Assembly: GCA_039621445.1 (NCBI GenBank)
Contig: CP154954.1
Span: 36,875,703 to 36,939,702, forward strand
Length of the DNA: 64,000 bases
Source: Euglena gracilis
Taxonomy: Eukaryota; Euglenida; Euglenophyceae; Euglenales
Reading direction: 5' to 3'
Shown here: piece by piece, positions 46,301 through 58,300 of the stretch
How positions within the stretch are numbered: the stretch's first letter is position 1
How the letters are laid out: the number at the start of each line of letters is the position of its first letter
The notes under the pieces: model-generated
The model's input: the letters and a program-made list of their open reading frames with translations, nothing else
Databases searched by the model: none
What the model was told of the DNA's origin: nothing
Position numbers and translations under genes: made by a program

Positions 46301-49300
46301 TAGATTCGGGAGGGGGGGTCCCTGGAACCCAGAAAGTTTTTCTCTGGGGCAAACATAATTTTCTATTTTTTGCCTTCTTTCAAGGGTGCTAAATATACCT
46401 TTTCGCCTTTTTTTTCCAGCCCAAAAAGATTTTTTTTTTGGCAATTTGTTTTGTACAGGAGGAGGGGTAGGGAAGTCCCGAACCCCCTCCTCCCCATTGG
46501 GGTGGGGTGGCTTTTTTGAAGTGTTAAAATCCAGGCAAAAAACAGCTCAGTATTTCGGAAAGGATGATTAAAGTTGGATGTTTTCATTTTGACTAGACAA
46601 AAGCCTTTTTGCGGGAATGTCCCAAATGTACGTCCAAGAAGCATAATGAACAGAAGTTTGCTGAAGGGCCCACATTTTGGGACATACCCAAAGATGCCCA
46701 AGCAGGGTGTCTCTTAAGCCAAGTTTGCATTTTCTGTTTCTTTTTCTAAAAATTGGCAGGGATACACTGCCTCAGGATGAAAGACAGACAGGAGTTTGTT
46801 TTTTGTGTTGGAATTCGCTGTAGAATCTTTTTTGGCACTGGTCCAAATCATTGGTATCCGACATTTTCATTCTGGTACCTTGTGCCTGGGTCATGTGATG
46901 CAATCCTTCCTGACTTCCCAGCACAACACATCCGTACGGGGGGGGGGGGGCAGGGTTGGTTCCCAGGGTGACCCAGGGAATATTGGTCAGCAAAGATCCA
47001 TCTAATTGACCCGATTAGGATTTCAGCGCAAAATCCACGGCTCAATCCATCCATCCAGTCTCAACTCTCTTCCCTTTGCTAGGTTTTCAAATGAATCAAC
47101 TGTTGTCTCCACTGGTTGGGTTTCCTCAGGGCTTTGGAGCAGCGATTCCAAACAGTGCAGGAGGCGTTCATTCACCTCGATAAGAATCGTTCTGGCCTCA
47201 TCAGCGCCCAGGAGCTGATTGGCATTCATGGAGGAAATCACTTCCATGATGCCATGATTTGTTTTGTTCGATTTGTTTTGAGTCAAGTTTAGCTTTGAAG
47301 CATTGAGAATTCATTACGGCTGGGAAAAAGGACGGAAACGTCCTTAAGCAATGGCATTGTTTGGCAAGGTAATTAAATTAATGAAAAATTTGGTAAGACC
47401 TCCCAAATATTCAAGGGATTTTGCCCAATTTTAACCTCCTGCCCAAAGTGTTAAGTGTACGGCAGTTTTGCGGGGGAGGGGGGTCAGACCACCCCCTCCC
47501 CAGAGGGGTCCAGACCCCCCCGCTCCTGCCGCACTCCTGTGAAGGGAATCAAACACGGCAGAAACCCACAAATTTCCTCCAGACAGAACATATATTTGGA
47601 CAAAATGACTGGCACAGCAAAATCAAAGCGAGTTTTCAATTTCAATTGAAACATCCAAAATTCGATGAATTTAGAATTATGTAAAAATCCACATCTTGGG
47701 ATCTTTTTAAGTTTGAAAGTTTGCGCGCAACAAAGTGATTTTAATGGCATAATTCAAGCTCAGATAAAGCAATGTCATTTTCTCCCGCGCTATAAATCAG
47801 CCGACTCATTTATAAGAAAGTGGCTACAAGAGAACACATTGGTCAACATATGTAGTGCCCAGATTTTTTAAAAAAAATAAAATTTGATGGTGCAAAAATT
47901 TGGCACCCCGCCAAGTGATAGCGAGGGGGGGGGGGCATTGTTGAAGGGACTGCACTTCCAGAGCAGTTGGGGGCAGGTTTTTCTGCTGGGTGAAGAACAC
48001 CCAAGGCTACCACCCTACAGTTTCTCTTAAAAATCGTGGGATTAAAGTCAGATTTCCTCCATGTTATTGTTTTGCACAACAACAACGTTCGTGTCAACTG
48101 GGAAGACATTCAATTGTTAGTTGATTATTTTGACACGAACAAGGATGGGCTGATTTCCTGATTGGGCTGTTTTGTTACTTTCTGAGGATATCAATCTTTG
48201 GCAAATGGAGCACACACGGACTAGACACAAGCTGCACACGCACACGCTTGCATGCGCACGCGCGCGCACGCACACTTGCGCAAACTCACATCCATGTGCA
48301 TAAATGCATGTGGACGTGTGTGCACACGTGCGCATTTGAACGCAAACACACATTTAGGTGCCGGCAAAGACACTCACAACCATCAGCCAGCCACCCACCC
48401 ACCCACTCATTTGCTACCCCCCCCAGGGTTGTTCAGAAGCTCCGCAGACATGAGGGTGGTGGTAGGGGGGGGGTCACCCCCCCTCCAGGGGGGTAAGGTG
48501 GTGGGGGGGTCCCCCACCCCCCCTCCTCCTCTGCGAGAGCAAAAAAAAATTCCTCCGGCGCTTCGCACCGGGTGTGTACTTTAAGACCCTCTTGAGTCTC
48601 AACATGGAATTTTGGCAAAATGGCCCAAATTGGCCGAAAAATGGCCGTAACTTGGGATGGGCGGGGAGTTGCGTGGAAATCAAAATACTTTTAGACAGGG
48701 CATTTTAAGGGCTTCAATTTAGGTCTCGAACATTTCCTTTGTTCCCCACCGTTTTTGAGAAATTTCAGAAAAATCGACCTTTTGATCCCAAAAAACGACC
48801 GAAATTTTCGGTGACCGAAAGCTGGAGGTAGGAGGGGGGTCGGTCCCCCCCCCTCCGAGATTCCCACACAACTCTGCCCCTCCCCCCCGGCGCTTGGCCC
48901 CACTCCTTCTTGCATGCAAATTTGCCCCCTAAAGTTTGGCCTTCGGCCTTTTGCACATGGCCGCCAAAATTTTCAACGTGCAAACTTGGCCCCCATAAAA
49001 TTGGCCCAGTATTAAGTGAGCGGTGGTTTTGCAGGGGGGGCACCCCCTCCTCCCCCCCCAAACCAAGGGGGGTCTGGGAACCCAAAAAAAATTCCGGCGC
49101 GAATAGCTGGAAACGATGAAAATTTTGGTGTGCATTTTGACCGATTTTTCAAGAAGGTGCAGGAAAACGCGACTTTTGGGCCATTTTCAAGGCCGACAAA
49201 AATTTTCAAGGTAAAAATTTACAAAACTTTTTATGAAGGTAGCTTTTTGAATTCAAATTTTCAAGAATTTGTCAGGCTTGTTCATGGGCGGTCAAAGAGT

Positions 49301-52300
49301 CATCCAGGCATCAAACCAACGTCGGTACCGGTTGGAAATCAAACACATTTCTTTGAGTATTCAGTGGATGGGCAATGTTCCAGCAATGCCAGAAATAATT
49401 TTCCCCGGGGTTGATTTTTTTTTTGCTGAGATTTCGAACTTCTTTTTTTTTTGCTCAATTTCGAATATTTTTCCAGGACCAATTTTTAAAGGTTTTCTAA
49501 GGTTCCTTTAGGCAATTTGTCCAATTTTTTTCAGTCTTTTTTAAAAAAATTTTGAAGGTTTTTTGAGGCGCCTTTTCAAAATAATGCCTGCTGGGGGAGG
49601 TACACATACAGCACCTCTTTCTGCAAAACACCATGTTATTGTCTTCCAACATAATCCCAGAAAATTTCTCTTGAAAATGATGGCCATTTGGGCCCCAGGC
49701 AAATTCTGACCTACTTTATGCTTTATCGTCAATTTGTGGTTTGCCAAAACTGACCCTTTTAAGCGACGCCTGACGCCAACTCTTGGGCTGTTTATGTCCG
49801 TTCAAAGGGCCATCGCCCAAAAGGTTGGAATTCACCAGATTTCAGGTAGGCTGAGCAACTGCATAATGCGGAGTCGTGTCTCATGAAACGTCACGGATAA
49901 TGTGAAAAAATGCTCCATAGGCATTGAATGTAACCCCCTCAAATAAGAGACCCCCCGGTGTGTTATTTGGGCACTAGGGGGGGTGTGTTATTTGGGGGGA
50001 TGTGTTATTTTTACATGGAAAACCAAAGGAAAACAGGGGTGTGTGTTATTTGGGCGCCCGAAATCGGCCCCCGGGGGGGGGGTGTTATTTGGGGGGGAGT
50101 TATTTGGGGGGGGGTGTAATTTGGGGGGGGCTTTCGATGTTCAGCAATGCAGGTGGGGAATTTTTGTTTCAAATGTGACAGCTCGGATTAGCAAGATTAC
50201 ATTTGAGAGAATAATGGATGGTATTCTACATAGCAGCATTCTAAATGTCCTCCTCATGCAAAAATTTCCGTCCCAGCGCTTTGTGCCGGGCCGAATATCA
50301 TCACCTGGGCCGCCACTGTTTCGGTTGGGGGGTGTCAAAAAATGGCCTGGTTCTTTGGTAAAAAGTATTTCTTTTTTACAAATCGCTTATTTTTGAACTT
50401 TTTTTTTGCAATTTTCCTTTCCCAGCTCGATTTCGTTCCATCCAGGGACCCCCAGCTCCATTTCGGCAAAACAAATCCAAGAAAATTTGTGCACTCATTC
50501 ATCATTCATCACTCATTCATCATTCACCATTCATCCAGCAAACAAACGAGCACAGTGCTGAAATTTCAATTCAGAAGCAAATTTGATTTTGACCCAGAGA
50601 TATAGTTCCCTCTTGCGAGGGCGTCGCTTAAGCTGGAAGGTCCCCTTTCCTGGTGGGCCCCCTGGTCAACATCCTGGGGGGGGACCTGTCCAGCTGGCCA
50701 AAAGACAGCTGGAACAGATTTTTTTTTGGAGGTGCAAAAATAGGCCAAGGAAAGGGCAAAAAAGGGACGCAACCAGGTTGGTCATCTCAAAAATCCGGCA
50801 AAACTTCTGCACGTTTGGTGCAGTTTTGTTGAGGTTTTTCCTGCAGTTTCGATTTCTTTGAATTGGGTTCGACGCAGTTTCTGCCAGGGATCCCAGCCGC
50901 TTTTGGGGAGGGAGGGAGGGCTCAGCCAGCAGCCTTTTTTTTCCAGGCAGCCCAAGTTTTCCATCTCTGGGCTGAACTCTTCCCAGTCACAAACCCATGT
51001 CTGTTGTTGCTTTTTTCCTCTCCTGCGATGGATCAAAGGACACCACAGCCCTGCAATGGGAAGAGTTTGTGCGGGGTATTCAAATGAACCGGTGGAACCC
51101 CCGTGGTGCTGGTGACAGCCGGGATACGCTTCTGCCCAAGCCATCTGTGGCCCCTGGTGCACGTGTGGAGGAACCTGGGCAGGGTGTGGCATTTGACACA
51201 TTTGCATAAAATCTTGAGTTTGACCACAACTGAAGGCCGCCGAAGGTTATAGAGGTCACCCAAAAAAATTATTTTCCCCCCAAATATAAGGCCTCCCCGC
51301 CAAATATAAAGCCCCCCCCCCCCTGAGGGTCTTGAAATCCCGTCCAAATACAAATCCGGGAGGGCTTTATATTTGGGAGGTTAGCATGCAATCCCCTGAC
51401 ACACTTCACCACCATTTTGAGCACAAAACCTCCAGTGCCTCTCGCACTTGAGCTTGCACATTTTCGCACATGTCGAAGAATTTGATTTTGGTGCCGTGGC
51501 AAATTGTCCATCAAATTGTCCTCCATGCCCCACTGATGTTTAAGACCCTGCGACATCCGCAAAACAACAAAAATGCATATGGACGGTGAACACACTCGTT
51601 CACACTGAAGAATGGAAATGGGGGGGGAGCCCTAAGCAGAAAGCAATGATAAGCAAATGTCATTTCCAGATGCTCACTTTGGAAAATGTGCAATTATTTA
51701 ACCCTCCCCTCTAATCGAAGCACGGGTGCGCTTATAGCGGACCGTCGACTCCGGTGGTGGTGCGCTTCATTTGGACCCTACCCGCGCGATTTTTGTTGAT
51801 TTCCTCTGGAAATCCCATCAAAATGGGGGGTGTGCTTGTGGTGGCGCTGCCTTTGGCGGCGTGGGCGCGCTTTTGTTTGGACCCTGCGCTTGTACGCCCC
51901 CGCGCTTCTATTAGGGGGGGGGGGTTTATCCAAAATGGAGCATTTCTGGTGGAAAAAAATTGTTGTATCCTTCTAAAAATTTTCAATGTTTTCCTGAATG
52001 GCAGGTCTTGGCCCACGCCAGTGGGGGGCATTATATTTTTTGGGCAAAACTAAACCAACCTCAGGGGGGATTTATATGTGGGGGGGGCTTTGTATTTGCG
52101 GTGGGTTTATATTTGGGGGTTTATGGCCCCATGAGCACGGTGGCTTGCAAGTCAGCTGACACCCAATGCACCTCATTTTCGGACAAAAATACTGGTGATG
52201 ATGCCCATTTTTAAACTCAGGTTTTCAGGAGGGAAAATTGAAAATGCAGTTTATTTGATGTGTCAGGGCTTTGATATGGTTTTTCACAGCTTCACCGATG

Positions 52301-55300
52301 TCCAAATTTGGGCCGAGATGGTCCTTTTGTTGTATTACATACCCAGCCTGTTTACGCAGTTGCACAAACGGTTGGTGTGGCAAATGCGCACACCGACCAC
52401 CAATTCTTCAAAAAAAAATCAAATTTCAGGGCGTCGTTTCAGGCTTAGTTTCACCTCACCAAATTGTCCCAGCAGCCCATGTTGATGAGGCAGCCATCTG
52501 AAGGCTGGGGGGAATTGATATCCGCATTTTTTTTTAAAAAAATACTGCAATTTCCGCAGTTTTCTGCAATTTTCCCACAATTTTTTTTTGCAATTTCCCC
52601 CCTTTCTGCAGTTTTTCCGCATGGATGATGGAAGGCGAAGTGGGTTTCGGCCATTTTTTGAACATTTCACAGGGGTACCCAGGCACTTTTTTTTTGTTAT
52701 TTTGTTGCAAATTTGCCAAAAAATTGCAAAATTTTACAAATTTTGACAAACGTGGGCAAATTTTTGGCCAGTTTTTAGGGTTTCCCCCAATTTCTGCTAC
52801 TTTGGACTTGAAGATTCCGAGTCCTGACCATTTCACCTTATACCAAAGTTTTCGGCAATTTTGCCAGCGTTTGATTTTTCACCAAATATTTCCAAATCGG
52901 CATGTTCTCAAAATTACAAAAAAACCTGTTTTTGGACTTTTTGTTTTTTTTTAAAAAAAGGTGAATAACAACCCAAATCTTACACCTATATTGCAAAATG
53001 ACCAATTTTTTCCAAGTCCCCTCCATCAGAAGTGTACAAATCCCCAAAACCGTAATGTCTACAATTTTTCGCAATTTATCTGCAATTCTTCCAATTGCCT
53101 CCAACCTCCATTCACCCCTGGCAAAGGTTCCAAACATGCCTGCTCAGGCACCCTAACCCAGGGTTCGATAAAAGGACTGCATACAGGGTTTGGGTGGGTG
53201 GGGTGTCCCCCCCCCCCCCCCCACCGGAGGGGGGGCTGGACCCCCCCACCTGTCAAGGGGGTGTGGACCGACCCCCGGGGAGACCCCCTCCAAAGAGGTC
53301 AAATTTTTCCTTTCGACGCAAAGCACCGGATTTTTTTTGCATTTTTGACTTTTTTTTTGCCTGAAAAGTGCCCAAATGGCACTTTTGGCTGTTTTTTGGG
53401 AAAAAGTTTCCGCCCGGTGCTTTGCGCTGGGCTGAAAATCAGTCACCCAGACCGCGCCACTGTTTAGGTGGGGGGCGTTCCCCCCCGGACTGGAGGAGGG
53501 TCCTGGGGCCCAACCTACCCACCCACTCTCGAAAACCCACCCGCCCACCCCCTGGGGGGTCACACAGGTGTTGTTAAGTGACTCAATTTATACCCAGGAC
53601 GCGGGGATGAAAGCAGGGAGATAGGGCAGGTTTCAAACTAAGGGCAGGTTGGGGTGGGTCGGATTGCAACATGGATCCAGTTTTTGCCCGGCCAAAGGCC
53701 GGGCCGGGAAAATTTTTCCAGCGTTTTTGGCTGGATTTTGGGTGGGTGGGTGGGTGGGTGATTGACTCCCGGGGGGGGGGGGGTTCAAAAAAAAGTGGGT
53801 GGGTGGGTTTGGGCCTGTGAAAATGTGCCTCCCCCCCATGGTCACTAAGTAAATCCATGGTCCCAGGGCACCACATCGCATCCTGATTGTGCAATTGGGT
53901 TTTTTGGGAGCCAAGCGTTGTCATTTTTAAAATATGTCAATTTGCGCAAATGCGAACATCGACAAATAATAATTCCTTAATTGCGAGATACACTTAAGGT
54001 CCAATTGCCTACCATTGAAGATAATTCTGCCAAAAAACGCCCAGGCAAAGTTGAGAATTGTTGGGCTGCACGTTTTTGGTTGTAATTTTTCTGCTTGGTC
54101 AAAACAACCAGGTCGAAACAGCGGGGCTGAAGAGGAGCATTCTGTTGTACCTCAGTTATCTGGTGCTGACAGACTGCTTAACTCTGGAACTGGATTTTTA
54201 ATTTTAATTAGATTTAATTGGAATGCGAGCTGATTTAAGGGGGGTGACGGTAAAGAGTTGATGAGCAGAACGATTGATATAATTTATCTGCCTACCCCCC
54301 CCCCCCCAAATGACATCCCCGGGGGGTTTGCCTTTGGTGCATTTTGGAATATTGGTATATTTTGGGTACATTTTTTCAACCTCAAAAATGAACATTTTTT
54401 GCATCATTTTTACACTTTATTCCACGTTGATATTGCCTCAAGTTTGGTGTAACAGTCATTTTTGCCAAAATATGCTGCTCGTGGAGGATATTTTTTTTTC
54501 AACTTTCTTCTTTGCTTTCTTTGGGGTGATGCAGGGGGGCGTATTGTTTTGAGCAGCTGAAGTCCTGGGCCAGGGGGGAGGGCATATTTTTGGGGTATAT
54601 AACTTGGGGGGTTTACATGTAAACTCCCCATTTGGGCGGTCTTGTACACTCGCCTAGAAGTTTGCTGGAGGTTAGCATAGTGCAAGGCTGAGTCAGGATT
54701 GTTTGTTTGTTGCTGATGATGAGGACGAAAGTGACGTTGAACAAGGAATCACAAAATGTGTGTCGAACACCTGAATAAATTTCTGGCCTCAGTTTCCCTC
54801 CACGCCATGTGCATGGCAGAAATCTATGTTGTGGAAATTGTCCACAATCTTGTTAATCAAACACATCTCTGCTTTGTATTGGTCTGTTTCCCCCAAAGTC
54901 AAATGCACATTCTGCAACCACTCCAAGTGTTTTGAACCGATTGCACCAGGACCTGCGAAGGTTCACATCATCCAGATTTGGCACAAATAAGGATGCTTTC
55001 TTGGCCCTGAACACTTCTCGTTCTGGTGTGCCTCTCGGCCCAACCAAAATGCATGGAAAGGTGTTGGAAGACCTCTTCCCCTCCTGGTGGGGATGTATCC
55101 AGCCTTCCGCCAGCCACCAGCCACTGGCCTCTGATAATGCAAACCCTTAGTCATTGCCCCCCCTGCTGGGGGTGGGGGTGAATGAGTGTGTTTATATATA
55201 TATGTATATATGCATATATATATGTATATATAGTGATTGACTGGATTTTGGCCCAAACTCCCACCTTCCCTGAGGTTCGGCAAGAAAGGCACCAAAGTGA

Positions 55301-58300
55301 CCAGGCGCCTAAGGCACGCTAAATAATTTTTGGTCCATTTTCTCCACATTTGTGGTCAATTCCTTTGGATTCCAGAGTGGAGACCCCCCCCCTCCCCCGG
55401 GGCCGGGGTGACTGACTGGTTTTCTGGAAAAAAGTGGCTGACTGGTTTAGGAAGAATGGAATCCAGGCTCAGCAAAAAAGATGCATGCCTCTGATCCAGT
55501 GGTGCAATACTTTTCCAGCTCAACTTGCTGGTTTTTTTAAAAAAAATAACTGAAACCTTCGGAAGATAAAAGGCAACAATAAGGCAGAAAGAAGACAAGC
55601 AAATCAGATTTTTTTTTGGCAAAGCTGACTCCCCAGATTCTTCTGAATCTTAAAATGTCAACGTTTTCCAACATCATTTTGGAGAATTGAGAGTGATGCT
55701 CACCGATCTACGTCCCATAATTTACAGCAAAATTGTTGACAAGTTTTGGCAAACAGGTCTGGCAGCTCCTCGGGGGATCTGCAGTGGCCATTCGCTTGTT
55801 CTATCTCATCCCCGCTCGTTCTAGCAAGTCTGGTTTTCAGAACAACTTGGGCTCATCATCATCAGCATCATCATCCTGGCACAGTTGTCTGAAAAATGAT
55901 TTAAACCTCCCAAATATTAACAACAGCTTGTTAAGTGTTGCTCACTTACGAGGCATAGTTTTAAAGCAGAATATTGTAGATTTGTCAGGCATTTTCAGGC
56001 ATTTTCTAACTTTTCAAAGGCATTTAAGGTATTTTTTTTTGCATTTTTTAAGGCATTTTCTGGGGATCGAATCGATGCCAATCAAAGTTAAAAAGTTGAA
56101 AATTTTATTTAGGTGGATTGATGATCCTGAGGTGGATAGACCAGCGATGCCAGAAATAATTTTTCCCCCTGAAGTTTGCCTGCTTTTGCCGAGATTTTGT
56201 GATTTCATCTTTCCTCTGCATCATGATGAATTTCTCAAGGCATTTAAATGCATTTTTGGCCAAAAAATGTAGGGCATATTTCAAGGCATTTTATTTAGAA
56301 TGCCAGAGTGACACTTAGGATTTTGGCCGGTTTGGGTGCATGTGCGAGTGAACTTACGACGTGCCCAAATGCTTCAATTTCCCATGTTCGAAACACTGTG
56401 CCGGACACCACCCTCGGACGTGTTACCCATGGCTACAGTGTCTCGGGGTTTGAACCTCGAGAAGTGCATCCAATGACACGGTTTTGTCACGTTACAGGGG
56501 TTGTCATGGCTCGTGTTTGAAACCTCGGCTGGCAAAAATGAAATCAGGAAATCACCCATCTCTCTCTTGGGGTTGAAGCGAATTTCTGCTGGTCGATATC
56601 GACCCCAGTGGTCGGCCCGACCAAGTGACGCCGACCTTGTCAGGGACCCCAGGATTGTCACCCCCAGGAACCTGCTCGGAGCCCTAGTTGCGAGCGAATA
56701 TCGTCTGCAACCACAAAAAAATCCATGGCTGATTTCCCGCAATGAGCCGATCGACACTAACAGTTGCAACATGGGAGGCTTGCTTTGGCGGCTGAGGGCC
56801 ATGCGTCCAACGCAGAAGAGGAGCTTTCAGTGGCCGGGCAAGACAAGTGCAAGACATGGGGTGTGCTGTGCAAGGTGCCGAGGTGACAGGTGTGGGAGGT
56901 TTCACTGCCGCAGGAGAATGGCTGGGGAGGGCCATTTCGGACATGGACATGGCAGTGGGGTCAGTGGTGTGCGACAGCGCTGGATGACGCCAGTCACCCT
57001 TTACGGCCCCAATTTTGGAACCCCTGGCAAAAAGCACAAAGCAAAGAGGCAGACACTGTCCCCAGTCACAGCACTGGGCAGCTGAGTCAAAATGAAAATA
57101 GCCTCGTTACACTGCTTTTATGCTGGGATGTCTGACTAATTTCAAGCACACATTCCTGAAATGTCGTCTCTCAATCAATCACTGCACAATACCATTTCAG
57201 GGCGAAGGGCAACCCACACCCAAACCCTTTGGCGTCAGTCGGCGTGTGTACCTGTTTGCGCGAGAAGATACGCGATCCCTGCCATATTACAGATCCTGGC
57301 ATGCACTGATGGACGCATCTGCGCGCGTTTGGGAAAACAGATGAAGACACCCCCAGCCGCAGCAGGATAAGCCGAGTGTGGGAAGCAGGGTAAGCCAAGG
57401 GAACCAAGAGTGTGGGACGTTTTCAGTGTGCAGCTCAATCAGGTTTAACACTCCTGTGTAACACGTTTTCAGAAATGCGAGCTTTCCCAGAGACCCCCCA
57501 ATCGTGTGCACATGTGCACGACCCCGGCCACCAAAGACCTCTCTTCGTGGCCAACGCCAATTTTTCAATGACGGCTTTGTCTGTTTGAAAGCACCTCAGC
57601 ACCATTTCAGTCATTAACCCCTCTGACAAATTTCAGTCATTAACCAATGTGTACATGAGTCCATGTGTCCTCCCCAACTGCCCTGTGGCACCTGATGGAT
57701 GCTCGCAGTTGCCGTAACCAGAAAAATACTCCTTTCTGCCGCGACCACCAAGGATTTTTTTTGCGACTGGCTGCATCCCGGCCGCATCCCATTGTTTGTT
57801 GTGCGCCACATATGCACCATGGCACGAGCGCTGTGTGTCGATGCACCAGCACACTGCAGTGATGCAAGGCCCCACAATGTCATCCGGGTTTTTTGAGGTT
57901 GGACCTGGAGGGGGGGCTGTTGTTAAACCACCAATTTGGTTGTTTCTCCAACCCAAAATTGATTCTAGGGAGCTTTTTTCAAATAATATTGATTCTCTCA
58001 GCGGGGAGAAAGGCTTCAGCATAAATTTTCATTTAAGTAACAGATATAAAAAAAATTTAAAATTTTCAATGATAGTTTCTCTTGCCGTCACAGTGTTTCT
58101 CTTTAAATTATTTCAGAAGGTTTTTTTTGAAAGTTTGTGTTATTTGTGTTTGGCAAAAGTGAAAAGTGAGAATAAACAGTTGCAAATATAATTTGCTTTT
58201 TCGAAAAAAATTGAATGCAAAAGTTAACTTCTCGAAGAATCAGTTCCCTCAATAACAATTTACCGAAATTTTTCTGCAATTTTGTCAATCTGTCAAAAGC

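Noticed and set aside
53155-53580. tRNA-like TTCGA words (GGTTCGATA) here and at 5308 and 21727
   Set aside because: They are the inverted-repeat word of the TTCGATATAAG family; no cloverleaf could be folded around them.
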